DNA from: an uncultured Bacteroidia bacterium
GTDB taxonomy: Bacteria; Bacteroidota; Bacteroidia; Bacteroidales; UBA932
Direction: 5' to 3'
NCBI GenBank assembly: GCA_902785785.1
Contig: CADAAA010000003.1
Location: 62,001 to 126,000 of the forward strand
Length of the DNA: 64,000 bases
A program made the translations under genes and the position numbers. The notes beneath the pieces are model-generated. The model was given only the letters and a program-made list of their open reading frames with translations, searched no databases and had not been told where the DNA came from. Shown here piece after piece: positions 27,716 to 35,930 of the stretch; position 1 is the stretch's first letter, and the number at the start of each line of letters is the position of its first letter.

Positions 27716-28528
27716 CTACCAATCGAGACCTTTCTCGCGGGTGTCGCCGGGGCGGACTATGCCGCGCTTGGAGTTGCGGATGAAGTTGAGGATGGTGTCC
27801 TTCTCCTCCGAAGGAGGGAATCCAGCCTCCACGCGGGCGCAGCCGTCACTGATATTGTTGCCCTGGAAGTAGATGGTGTCGTAGATGTCCTTGATATTGC
27901 GGATGACGTCGGAGTCGAAGCCCCTGCGACGCAGGCCCACGATATTGACTCCTACATAGCAGATGGGTTCGCGTCCGCACAGAGTGTAGGGCGGGATGTC
28001 CTTGCTGATCCTGAAACCGCCGCCCACCATAGCGTGCATGCCCACGTGGCTGAACTGGTGTGCCACGGTGCCGCCGCCTATGATGGCCCAGTCTTCGACA
28101 TCCGTCTCTCCCGCCAGGCCGACATAGCTGGTCAGGATACAATGGTTTCCGATGCTGCAGTCATGTGCGACGTGGACGTAGGACATTATGAGGGTATGGT
28201 CACCGATGCGGGTCACGCCCTTGCCGCTGACCTTGGTGCCACGGTTTATGGTGGCACACTCACGGATGGTGACGTTGTCACCTATCTCGACATAGGAGAC
28301 CTCTCCGTCATACTTGAGGTCCTGGGGGATGGCTCCGACCACGGCTCCGGGGAATATCTCACAATCCTTGCCGATCTTCACGTAGGAAAAGATGACGGCG
28401 TGGGGGTGGATCTTGCAACCGTCCCCGATGGTGACGTTTTCATCAATGAATACGTAAGGCCCGACTTCGACACCGTCTCCGAGGACGGCGTTCGGGCTTA
28501 TGATTGCAGTAGGATGGATCTTGTTCAT
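27716..28528 (-). CDS. lpxA: UDP-N-acetylglucosamine acyltransferase
   Basis: First enzyme of lipid A synthesis; it transfers a 3-hydroxyacyl chain from ACP to UDP-GlcNAc. Left-handed beta-helix hexapeptide repeats fill the first 190 residues (IHPTAIISPNAVLGDGVEVG and onward). The catalytic histidine is H122 in HVAHDCSIGNHC. A helical C-terminus follows. Length 270 is slightly above the E. coli 262. It follows lpxC after 27 bp in the order lpxD-lpxC-lpxA. Confidence 0.96.
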   Translation of the reverse strand: MNKIHPTAIISPNAVLGDGVEVGPYVFIDENVTIGDGCKIHPHAVIFSYVKIGKDCEIFPGAVVGAIPQDLKYDGEVSYVEIGDNVTIRECATINRGTKVSGKGVTRIGDHTLIMSYVHVAHDCSIGNHCILTSYVGLAGETDVEDWAIIGGGTVAHQFSHVGMHAMVGGGFRISKDIPPYTLCGREPICYVGVNIVGLRRRGFDSDVIRNIKDIYDTIYFQGNNISDGCARVEAGFPPSEEKDTILNFIRNSKRGIVRPGDTREKGLDW

Positions 28529-28555
28529 TCGAATAATGGATGGTTATGCGGCTTT

Positions 28556-29464
28556 TTACTTCAAAATCAGTGCCTTCCTGATCTCCTTGGCCGCTGTTGT
28601 GTTGATGGTGTGTCCCGGCTTGAAGGCGGTCACCCGGGCATTGAGCCACCCGCCTGCGAGACGCAGGTCGCCGATGATGTCGAGCAGTTTGTGGCGGCCG
28701 CATTCGTCAGGGAAATGCAGCTTGAGGTTGCTCAGGTAGCCGTTCTCAGTGGCCTTGAGGCTCGGAAGCCCGAGCAGGCTGCAGAGGTCGTCTATCTGCT
28801 GTTGCGTCACCGGGTGCTCGATGATGACGATGGCATTGCTGACGTCTCCTCCTTTCACGAGTCCCTGGCGGGCGAGGAATTCTATCTCATGGAAGAATAC
28901 GAAGGTCCGGCACGGAGCGATGGCGGATGCATAGTCGGTGTCGAGGTCCCAGCCGGCGTTCTGAACGCCAAGGACCCTGGACCCGAAATCGACGGTGATG
29001 CCGGTCGAAGGCTTGTCAGACGGCTCGACCTTGACCCATGCACCGCTCTTCTCATCCTTGACTTCGACTTCGCGGCTGAGCTCGAGGAAATGCCTGGGGG
29101 CGTCCTGTGCGACGATCCCAGCCTTGCGGAATGCCTCGACGTAGGGGAGTGCGCTGCCGTCAAGGATGGGGACCTCGGCATTGTCGATGCGGACCTCGGC
29201 ATTGTCTATGCCCATTCCCGTCAGGGCCGAAAGGATGTGCTCGACAGTGATCGCCGAAGCTTCCCCGCAGGAAACCGTGGTGCTGCGCGCAGTGTTGGTG
29301 ACATTGTCCGCAAGGGCTTCTATGCAGGCGTCACCGAGATCGGTACGGATAAAGCGGATGCCGGTGCCTGCAGCGGCAGGCCATACGTACATGTGTGCGT
29401 ATTGCCCGGTATGCAGGCCCTTTCCTTCGAAATAACAGGGATTGGCAAGGGTATTTTGTCTCAT
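28556..29464 (-). CDS. lpxC: UDP-3-O-acyl-GlcNAc deacetylase without FabZ domain
   Basis: Zinc deacetylase, committed step of lipid A synthesis. Zinc ligands are visible as H76 (TVEHILSAL), H258 and D262 ([11 protein letters not shown]). The KPGH motif near residue 285 carries the catalytic histidine. The protein ends at residue 302, the length of a stand-alone LpxC. In Bacteroides the same gene position is an LpxC-FabZ fusion of about 460 residues. Here no fabZ sequence lies between it and lpxA. Its ATG overlaps the lpxD stop (ATGA). Confidence 0.95.
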   Translation of the reverse strand: MRQNTLANPCYFEGKGLHTGQYAHMYVWPAAAGTGIRFIRTDLGDACIEALADNVTNTARSTTVSCGEASAITVEHILSALTGMGIDNAEVRIDNAEVPILDGSALPYVEAFRKAGIVAQDAPRHFLELSREVEVKDEKSGAWVKVEPSDKPSTGITVDFGSRVLGVQNAGWDLDTDYASAIAPCRTFVFFHEIEFLARQGLVKGGDVSNAIVIIEHPVTQQQIDDLCSLLGLPSLKATENGYLSNLKLHFPDECGRHKLLDIIGDLRLAGGWLNARVTAFKPGHTINTTAAKEIRKALILK

Positions 29465-30447
29465 TTACCGTTTTGCTTGAAAATGGCGTAGCTTCGCATG
29501 TAGTTCTTGATGTCAATGGCAGGCGAGCCGAAGAGCTTCTGGCCGCTCTTCTTGACATTGCCTATCACTCCTGCCTGCGCCGCGATAGTCGTTCCGTCGG
29601 CGATGGTGAGATGGCCGACGATGCCGACCTGCCCCGCGATGATGCAGTTCTTGCCGATCTTGGTCGATCCGGCGATGCCGGTCTGGGCGGCCATGACGGT
29701 GTTGTCCCCGATCTGGACATTGTGGGCAATCTGGCAGAGGTTGTCGATCTTCACGCCGTTGCCGATGATGGTGGACTCCATCTCCGCGCGGTCCACGGTG
29801 GTGTTGGCGCCGATCTCGACATCATTGCCGATGATGACGTTGCCGAGATGCTCGATCTTCTCCCAGGTGCCGTCCGGCTGGGGAGCATTGCCGAAGCCGT
29901 CGGAGCCGATGACGCAGTTGGCGTGGAGTATGACGTTGTCCCCGATAACCATGCCGGGATAGATCCTCACGCCGGGGTAGAGGATGCAGCGCTTGCCGAT
30001 GGTGGTCCCGTCGCCGATATAGACGTTCTGGTAGATCCGAGTGTAGTCCCCGATGCGGCATTTCCTGCCGACATAGGAGTAACTGCCTACATAGACTTTC
30101 CTGCCGAGCTTGGCTGAAGGATATACCAGGGATATAAGGCTGCGGTGATAGCGGAACTTGCTCTCATGCTCGCGCACGTACTTGAGTAGGAAGGCGACGG
30201 AAGAGTAGGCGTCGTCGACTCGGATGAGCGTGGCCGGGACCGGCTCCTTGGGAACGAAATCCTTGTTCACGATGATGGCTGACGCCTTGGTCTCATATAC
30301 GTAGTGCTCGTATTTGGGATTGGCGAAAAAGCAGAGCTTGCCGGGCTTTCCGTGCTCGATCTTGGCGAAGGAGGTGACTTTTTCATCGGGGTTGCCTTCG
30401 ACGGTACCCTTCAGGATCTTGGCAAGTTCTTTCGTCGTGAATTCCAT
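29461..30447 (-). CDS. lpxD: UDP-3-O-acylglucosamine N-acyltransferase
   Basis: Third lipid A enzyme; adds the N-linked 3-hydroxyacyl chain. An N-terminal uridine-binding domain ([20 protein letters not shown], then [24 protein letters not shown]) is followed by hexapeptide repeats from about residue 105. The catalytic H242 lies in [12 protein letters not shown]. Length 328 is normal for the family. It is first in lpxD-lpxC-lpxA-wbqC and is divergent from rimP. Confidence 0.96.
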   Translation of the reverse strand: MEFTTKELAKILKGTVEGNPDEKVTSFAKIEHGKPGKLCFFANPKYEHYVYETKASAIIVNKDFVPKEPVPATLIRVDDAYSSVAFLLKYVREHESKFRYHRSLISLVYPSAKLGRKVYVGSYSYVGRKCRIGDYTRIYQNVYIGDGTTIGKRCILYPGVRIYPGMVIGDNVILHANCVIGSDGFGNAPQPDGTWEKIEHLGNVIIGNDVEIGANTTVDRAEMESTIIGNGVKIDNLCQIAHNVQIGDNTVMAAQTGIAGSTKIGKNCIIAGQVGIVGHLTIADGTTIAAQAGVIGNVKKSGQKLFGSPAIDIKNYMRSYAIFKQNGK

Positions 30448-30467
30448 GAGAAGTTTCCTTTGATTTG

Positions 30468-30475
30468 CAAAGTTA
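30468..30475 (-). promoter_or_regulatory. -7 element of the lpxD operon
   Basis: TAACTTTG on the minus strand lies 20 bp before the lpxD start and matches TAnnTTTG. Confidence 0.5.
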
Positions 30476-30487
30476 ACATTTTTTTTC

Positions 30488-30495
30488 TAATTTTG
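30488..30495 (+). promoter_or_regulatory. -7 element of the rimP-nusA-infB operon
   Basis: TAATTTTG matches TAnnTTTG and predicts a leader of about 48 nt before rimP. It is nearly back to back with the lpxD promoter. Confidence 0.5.
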
Positions 30496-30549
30496 CAGTC
30501 GTGAAAGAGATAGGGGCCGGACGGTTCCTATTTTTTATTGTAATTTACG

Positions 30550-30828
30550 ATGGATAGGACTGAATTGCAGAAGTTGCTGGAAGCCGCCGCCAAGGAGCGC
30601 GGCTGCAGCGTGGCTTGCCTCGATTTCGACGAGGACGACAATGTCATAGACGTGACGATCGCCAAGGAAGACGGTAGTGTCAATCTCGGTGACTGTGAGT
30701 TTGTTCACTGTGCGGTGCTGGCCGCATTCGACCGCGACGTCGAGGACTATGCCCTCACCGTGGGCTCCGCCGGCATCAGCGGCGCCGAGGCTGACGCCCT
30801 GCTCAAGGAAATGGAAGAACAAAAATAA
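30550..30828 (+). CDS. rimP: Truncated ribosome maturation factor RimP (N-terminal domain only)
   Basis: RimP helps assemble the 30S subunit. The family is recognised from NLGDCEFVHCAVLAAFDRDVEDYALTVGSAG, split here as the DC..V helix and DRDVEDYALTVGSAG strand, and from its place directly before nusA and infB. Normal RimP has about 150 residues, with a C-terminal SH3-like domain after the motif VGSAGL. This protein has 92 and ends about 15 residues after that motif (SGAEADALLKEMEEQK). Frames after the stop show no displaced C-terminal domain before nusA, which starts 14 bp later. It is therefore a genuine short form or a recent truncation. Confidence 0.85.
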   Translation: MDRTELQKLLEAAAKERGCSVACLDFDEDDNVIDVTIAKEDGSVNLGDCEFVHCAVLAAFDRDVEDYALTVGSAGISGAEADALLKEMEEQK

Positions 30829-30842
30829 AACAATCATAGAAC

Positions 30843-32111
30843 ATGGAAAAGGAAAACGTTGTTACCCTCATTGACGCCTTCAAGGATTTCAAGGAGGAAA
30901 AGAACATTGACAGGCCGGTGATGATGGGCGTCCTCAAGGACGTCTTCATGACCCAGATTGCCAAGACCTACGGCTCGTCCGACAACTTCGACGTCATCGT
31001 CAACGTTGACAAGGGTACTTGCGAGATCTACCAGAACTTCGAGATCGTCGAGGAAGTGGAGAACCCCAACACCCAGATGACTCCCGAGCAGGTGGCCGAG
31101 GAGACCGGAGACGACGACTACGAGGTCGGTGATACCTATACCAAGGAACTGAGCCTCAAGTCGTTCGGCCGCAGGGGCATCCTCAATATCCGCCAGAATC
31201 TCCAGGGCCGTATCATGGACATCGAGAAGGCCAACGTCTACAAGAAGTACTCCGAGAAGATCGGTGAGATCTTCAGCGGAGAGGTCTATCAGACCTGGTC
31301 CAAGGAGGTCCTCATCCTCGACGAGGACGGCAACGAGCTGCACATCCCCAAGGACGAGCAGATCCCCGGCGAGCGTTTCAAGAAGAACGACACCGTCCGC
31401 GCCATCATCAAGAGCGTCGAGATGCGCAACAACACCACTCCTTACATCATCCTTTCCCGTACATCCAACGAGTTCCTGGAGCGTCTCTTCGAGCAGGAGG
31501 TTCCCGAGATCCTCGACGGTCTCATCACCGTCAAGAAGGTTGTCCGCGTCCCCGGTGAAAGGGCCAAGGTAGCTGTCGAGTCCTACGACGAGCGCATCGA
31601 CCCGATCGGAGCCTGCATCGGCGTCAAGGGCGGCCGCATCATCGGCATCGTCCGTGAGCTCCGCAACGAGAACATCGACGTGATCCAGTGGACCAACAAC
31701 CAGCCGCTGCTCATCCAGCGCGCCCTCAATCCTGCCCGCGTGTCCTCCATCGACATGGGATCCGGCCCGAATGACAAGGTCAAGGTCTACATGCAGCCCG
31801 AGGAGGTCAAGAAGGGTGTCGGCCGCGGCGGATGCAACATCCAGCTTGCCGGCATGCTTGTCGGCCGCGAGATCGAGGTCTGGCGCCAGCTTCCCAAGGA
31901 AGAGATCGACAACGAGGAGGAGGACGTGCTCCTCAGCGAGTTCGAGAACGAGATCGACGGATGGGTCATCGAGAAACTGCAGTCCATCGGCTGCGACACC
32001 GCCAAGAGCGTCCTGGCACTCTCTCCCGAGGATGTCGCCCGCAGGGCCGACCTCGAGGACGAGACCGTCGCCGAAGTGTTCGATATCCTCAGAGCTGAGT
32101 TCGAGGATTAG
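30843..32111 (+). CDS. nusA: Transcription termination/antitermination factor NusA
   Basis: RNA polymerase-associated elongation factor. Domain order: N-terminal polymerase-binding domain (1-125), S1 (about 135-200, KIGEIFSGEVYQTWSKEVLI), then two KH domains (about 205-345, with GACIGVKGGRIIGIVRELRN). A C-terminal Helix-hairpin-helix-like region follows (LQSIGCDTAKSVLALSPEDV). Length 422 is typical for Bacteroidota, which lack the longer E. coli acidic repeats. It sits in the classic rimP-nusA-infB order. Confidence 0.97.
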   Translation: MEKENVVTLIDAFKDFKEEKNIDRPVMMGVLKDVFMTQIAKTYGSSDNFDVIVNVDKGTCEIYQNFEIVEEVENPNTQMTPEQVAEETGDDDYEVGDTYTKELSLKSFGRRGILNIRQNLQGRIMDIEKANVYKKYSEKIGEIFSGEVYQTWSKEVLILDEDGNELHIPKDEQIPGERFKKNDTVRAIIKSVEMRNNTTPYIILSRTSNEFLERLFEQEVPEILDGLITVKKVVRVPGERAKVAVESYDERIDPIGACIGVKGGRIIGIVRELRNENIDVIQWTNNQPLLIQRALNPARVSSIDMGSGPNDKVKVYMQPEEVKKGVGRGGCNIQLAGMLVGREIEVWRQLPKEEIDNEEEDVLLSEFENEIDGWVIEKLQSIGCDTAKSVLALSPEDVARRADLEDETVAEVFDILRAEFED

Positions 32112-32137
32112 TTTGACTATAAAAAAGGGGGTTGAAT

Positions 32138-34942
32138 ATGGCAGATATCAGAATTAACAAACTCATCAGGAAATACAACATCGGACTGCAGGAGCTCGTA
32201 GACTTCCTGCAGAAGCTCGGCGCGCAGGTCGATGCCAACCCGAATGCCAAGGTCTCGGACGAGTATGTCCCCGAGCTTGACAAGCATTTCAGCAAGGACC
32301 TGGCCATGAAGGAGGCTTCCGAGAAGATCGACATCAAGCTGAACGAGATTCTCGAGAAGACCAGCCGCAAGCAGCAGGAGAAGGCGGAGGAGGAAGATGA
32401 GGAGCCCGAGATGGAGACCATCATCAAGAGCACTATCCTCACAGGCATCAAGCGTCCTGAACCTGCACCCAAGCCCGCTCCGAAGCCGGAGCCTGTTCCG
32501 GAGCCTGTTCCGGAACCTGCGCCGGCTCCCGCTCCTGCACCCGATCCGGAACCGGAACCTGCACCTGCTCCTGTTCCGGAGCCCGAACCTGTCCCGGAAC
32601 CTGAACCGGCCCCCGTAGAGGAGCCCGAGCCTTCAGCTCCCGCCGTTGCAGAACCCGTCTCCGAAGATAAGCCCGAAGAGCCCGCCCCGACCCCTGCGGA
32701 GCCCTCTGGCGAGTCCGCAGGCGAGCCTGCCGGCGAAAAGGCGGAGGAGCCGGCGGCTGCCGCCGGCGGCGTAGGCCTCAAGGTCCTGGGCAAGATCGAC
32801 ATGTCCCAGTTCGAGAAGAAGAAGAGCGGCAAAAAGCGCGAGCGCATCAGCAAGAGTACCCAGAAGGTCGACGTCGGCAAGGTCGGCTCCGATCCGGAGC
32901 TGAAGCGCGGCGGCCAGAAGGATGCCCAGAAGAAGGCCGGCGCCCAGAAGGACGCCCCCAAGGCCGGCAAGGGCCGCAAGCGCGGTGCCGACCGCTTCAA
33001 GCCCGAGCTTACCGAGGCCGAGCAGGAGGAGATGCAGAAGCAGATCCAGAAGCAGGTCAAGGAGACATACGCCCGCATGAACGAGGGCAAGAAGAACAAC
33101 TTCGGAGCTAAATACCGCAAGGAGAAGCGCGAGCTCGCCTCGCAGCGCGCCCAGGAGGAGATGGAGGCCGAAGCCGCCGAGAAGAAGGTCTTGAAAGTCA
33201 CCGAGTTCGTGACCGTCAACGACCTCGCTACGCTGATGAACAACACCCCCGTCGTCAAGGTCATCGCAGCCTGCATGAGCCTCGGCCTGATGGTGTCCAT
33301 CAACCAGCGTCTCGACGCCGAGACCCTCGTCCTCGTGGCCGAGGAGTTCGGTTACAAGGTCGAGTTTGTCACCGCCGGGCTTACCGAGGAGATCGAGGGC
33401 AACGAAGTGCCCGACTCCGAGGAGGACCTCGTCCCCCGTCCGCCGGTGATCACCGTCATGGGTCATGTCGACCACGGTAAGACCTCGCTGCTCGACTACA
33501 TCCGCAAGTCCAATGTCATCGCCGGTGAGGCCGGCGGCATCACCCAGCATATCGGCGCTTACAGCGTGACTCTCGAGGACGGACGTCACATCACCTTCCT
33601 CGATACCCCTGGTCATGAGGCATTTACGGCCATGCGTGCCCGCGGTGCCCAGATGACCGACCTCGCCATCATCATCGTCGCGGCTGACGACGCAGTCATG
33701 CCCCAGACGGTAGAAGCCATCAACCACGCCCAGGCTGCCAACGTCCCGATGGTCTTCGCCATCAACAAGATAGACAAGCCCGGTGCCATGCCTGACACCA
33801 TCCGCCGCCAGCTCTCCGAGATGAACATCCTCGTCGAGGACTGGGGGGGCAAGTACCAGTGCCAGGAGATCTCCGCCAAGAAGGGACTCAACGTGGACAA
33901 GCTCCTCGAGAAGGTCCTCCTCGAGACCGACCTGCTCGAGCTCAAGGCAAATCCCAACAAGCTCGCTTCGGGCGCAGTCATCGAGTCTTCGCTCGACAAG
34001 GGCCGCGGTTACCTCGCCACTATCCTTGTCCAGAACGGAACCCTCCATGTGGGTGACGTCATCCTCAGCGGAAGCTTCTACGGTAAGGTCAAGTCCATGT
34101 TCAATGAGCGTGGCCAGAAGGTTACCGAAGCCGGTCCTTCCACTCCTGTCTCGGTCCTCGGACTCAACGGAGCCCCTTCGGCAGGTGAGAAGTTCGTGGT
34201 GATGAGCGACGAGCGGGAAGCCAAGAGCATCGCCAACAAACGTGAGCAGCTTATCCGCATCCAGGGCATCAAGACCCAGAAGCACATGACTCTCGAGGAG
34301 ATCGGCCGCCGTATCGCCATCGGCAACTTCAAGGAGCTCAACGTCATCGTCAAGGGTGACGTGGACGGTTCCGTCGAGGCACTCTCCGACTCCCTCATCA
34401 AGCTCTCCACCGAGCAGGTGCGTGTCAACGTCATTCACAAGGCCGTGGGAGCTATCTCAGAGTCCGATATCCTCCTCGCCGAGGCGTCAGACGCCGTCAT
34501 CATCGGCTTCCAGGTCCGTCCGACCGTCGAGGCCCGCAAGGTCGCTGACCGCGAAGGCATCGAGATCCGTCTCTACTCCGTCATCTACGACTGTATCAAC
34601 GAGGTCAAGGACGGTATCGAAGGTATGCTCGAGCCGGAGAAGAAGGAAGAGGTCACCGGTACCGCCGAGGTCAAGCAGACCTTCCGCATCAGCAAGGTCG
34701 GCACCATCGCCGGCTGTATCGTCCGCGACGGCAAGATGGTCCAGAAGACCAGCGTGCGTCTCATCCGCGACGGCATCGTCATCTACACCGGCGAGCTCGG
34801 CTCCCTCCAGATCGGCAAGGATGCCGCCAAGGAAGTCACTGCCGGCCGCGAGTGCGGTATGTCAATCGCCGGATACAACGATATCAAGGAAGGCGACGTT
34901 ATCGAGGCCTTCCACATCGTCGAGATCAAGCGGACCCTGTAA
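32138..34942 (+). CDS. infB: Translation initiation factor IF-2
   Basis: GTPase that places fMet-tRNA on the 30S subunit. The start [16 protein letters not shown] is chosen over a TTG two codons upstream. An IF2_N domain (1-60) is followed by a Pro/Glu-rich linker with [13 protein letters not shown] repeats (about 105-200) and a Lys/Arg-rich helix. The G domain has GHVDHGKTS (442-450), DTPGHEAF and NKID. Domains II, III and C2 follow. Length 934 is normal for Bacteroidota. It ends the operon, and a strong terminator follows. Confidence 0.97.
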   Translation: MADIRINKLIRKYNIGLQELVDFLQKLGAQVDANPNAKVSDEYVPELDKHFSKDLAMKEASEKIDIKLNEILEKTSRKQQEKAEEEDEEPEMETIIKSTILTGIKRPEPAPKPAPKPEPVPEPVPEPAPAPAPAPDPEPEPAPAPVPEPEPVPEPEPAPVEEPEPSAPAVAEPVSEDKPEEPAPTPAEPSGESAGEPAGEKAEEPAAAAGGVGLKVLGKIDMSQFEKKKSGKKRERISKSTQKVDVGKVGSDPELKRGGQKDAQKKAGAQKDAPKAGKGRKRGADRFKPELTEAEQEEMQKQIQKQVKETYARMNEGKKNNFGAKYRKEKRELASQRAQEEMEAEAAEKKVLKVTEFVTVNDLATLMNNTPVVKVIAACMSLGLMVSINQRLDAETLVLVAEEFGYKVEFVTAGLTEEIEGNEVPDSEEDLVPRPPVITVMGHVDHGKTSLLDYIRKSNVIAGEAGGITQHIGAYSVTLEDGRHITFLDTPGHEAFTAMRARGAQMTDLAIIIVAADDAVMPQTVEAINHAQAANVPMVFAINKIDKPGAMPDTIRRQLSEMNILVEDWGGKYQCQEISAKKGLNVDKLLEKVLLETDLLELKANPNKLASGAVIESSLDKGRGYLATILVQNGTLHVGDVILSGSFYGKVKSMFNERGQKVTEAGPSTPVSVLGLNGAPSAGEKFVVMSDEREAKSIANKREQLIRIQGIKTQKHMTLEEIGRRIAIGNFKELNVIVKGDVDGSVEALSDSLIKLSTEQVRVNVIHKAVGAISESDILLAEASDAVIIGFQVRPTVEARKVADREGIEIRLYSVIYDCINEVKDGIEGMLEPEKKEEVTGTAEVKQTFRISKVGTIAGCIVRDGKMVQKTSVRLIRDGIVIYTGELGSLQIGKDAAKEVTAGRECGMSIAGYNDIKEGDVIEAFHIVEIKRTL

Positions 34943-34962
34943 GTCTCCGTAATCTTATAACT

Positions 34963-35003
34963 GCCCTCCGCACCTTATTCAAGGTTGCGGAGGGCTTTTT
35001 TTT
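34963..35003 (+). terminator. Intrinsic terminator of rimP-nusA-infB
   Basis: GCCCTCCGCA pairs with TGCGGAGGGC, extended by CCTT/AAGG with one bulge, and an 8-T tract follows. Confidence 0.92.
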
Positions 35004-35227
35004 ATACTTTTCCGTCTAAACGGCATATTTCGGCAAATCGTCGAGAACACTTTATTGACTCTCAGGCCTTCCCAAGGCCGGTTACTGTTCCTATCCCAAG
35101 CAAATTCCTTGGGTCGGGAACGCTGATACTGTTTTTAAGGCCTTCTGTAGCCAGTCTGTGTTCCCAACGATTTGCGCGCACGAGTAGATACGATGAAGCC
35201 GGCCTTTGACGGGCCGGCTTGAGAAGG
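35004..35227. other. Gene-free stretch downstream of tRNA-Gln
   Basis: About 220 bp with no convincing gene. It contains an imperfect 14-bp hairpin around 35089-35124 (GTTCC..CCCAAG with CTTGGG..GGAAC). A GC-rich hairpin (AAGCCGGCC with GGCCGGCTT, 35196-35220) follows the tRNA on the minus strand without a T-tract. The second may terminate or process the tRNA transcript. Confidence 0.45.
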
Positions 35228-35298
35228 TTGAGGTACAGCGATTCGAACGCTGACTGGGGGAACCAAAATCCCATGTGCTACCATTACACCATACCTCA
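35228..35298 (-). tRNA. tRNA-Gln (TTG)
   Basis: A 71-nt cloverleaf without encoded CCA. Acceptor TGAGGTA pairs with TACCTCA (U1-A72, as usual for tRNA-Gln). The D-arm is GTGTAATGGTAGCAC, the anticodon loop TTTTGGT gives TTG, and the T-arm is CAGCG TTCGAAT CGCTG. Confidence 0.92.
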
Positions 35299-35320
35299 GT
35301 TCCGGGTGCAAAGATATCAA

Positions 35321-35758
35321 TTATTTTCGAATTGTCTTGAAATAATCGCGCATGAGGGCGGAGCAGTCGTCGGCGAGGATACCTGAGACCACTTCCGTAC
35401 GCGGATGGAGCAGGGAAGGGGAGTACAAGGTGCAGCCGCGCCTGGGGTCGGGTGCCCCGTAGACTATGCGCCCGACCTGGGCCCAGTTGAGCGCGGCTGC
35501 GCACATCGGGCAGGGCTCGAGCGTTACATACAGCGTACACTCGTTGAGATACTTGCCTCCGACGGCTTCTGTGGCGGCCGTGAGCGCGATCATTTCGGCG
35601 TGGGCGGTGGGGTCGTGAAGGCGCTCGACCATGTTGTGGCCCTTGGCGATGACGCGGCCCTTCCAGACGACGACGGCCCCTACGGGGATCTCGTCGTCGT
35701 CGCGTGCGGCCGCGGCCTCGCGCAGCGCTTCGCGCATGAATCTTTCGTCCGTTTCCAT
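35321..35758 (-). CDS. tadA: tRNA adenosine(34) deaminase
   Basis: Zinc deaminase that makes inosine at the wobble position of tRNA-Arg. The zinc and catalytic motifs are HAE (H53, E55) and PCPMC (C83, C86). The N-terminus (FMREALREAAAARDDDEIPVGAVVV) is the TadA pattern. Length 145 is normal. It lies 22 bp upstream of tRNA-Gln on the same strand, so the tRNA may be read through from its promoter. Confidence 0.95.
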   Translation of the reverse strand: METDERFMREALREAAAARDDDEIPVGAVVVWKGRVIAKGHNMVERLHDPTAHAEMIALTAATEAVGGKYLNECTLYVTLEPCPMCAAALNWAQVGRIVYGAPDPRRGCTLYSPSLLHPRTEVVSGILADDCSALMRDYFKTIRK

Positions 35759-35762
35759 ATCG

Positions 35763-35770
35763 CAAAGTTA
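35763..35770 (-). promoter_or_regulatory. Possible -7 element of tadA
   Basis: TAACTTTG on the minus strand lies only 4 bp before the tadA ATG. If it is used, the mRNA would be leaderless, or the true start would be the Met at residue 8. Confidence 0.35.
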
Positions 35771-35809
35771 AGCATTTATGTCGACAGTCGAAATATGTGC
35801 AAAATAATA

Positions 35810-35841
35810 TTTGTTTTTATCCGGACAAATACTTATTTTCG
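35810..35841 (+). promoter_or_regulatory. Promoter of the mannan utilisation locus
   Basis: TTTG (35810-35813), 20-bp spacer, TATTTTCG (35834-35841; one mismatch to TAnnTTTG). It would leave an A/T-rich leader of about 85 nt before susC. The AraC-type regulator of the locus could bind nearby, but I see no clear repeat to assign as its site. Confidence 0.5.
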
Positions 35842-35930
35842 CACCATACATGCTAATAACACTGTAAATTTTACTATTTTAAATAGAAACCAATTATCTC
35901 AATCAGTATTATCAACCAACCATCTGTAAC

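Noticed and set aside
29170..29211. 21-bp tandem repeat in lpxC encoding IDNAEV twice
   Set aside because: The segment has the same length as the equivalent part of E. coli LpxC (GIDN...EIPIMDGS), so it is convergent sequence, not an inserted duplication.
27692..29491. Open frame of 599 codons antisense to lpxA and lpxC
   Set aside because: Both lpx genes have all catalytic residues on the minus strand; the antisense product shows no family signature or start signals.
32633..34438. Open frame of 601 codons antisense to infB
   Set aside because: Composition (Leu/Gly/Asp/Val-rich) follows from IF-2 codon bias; IF-2 is certain on the plus strand.
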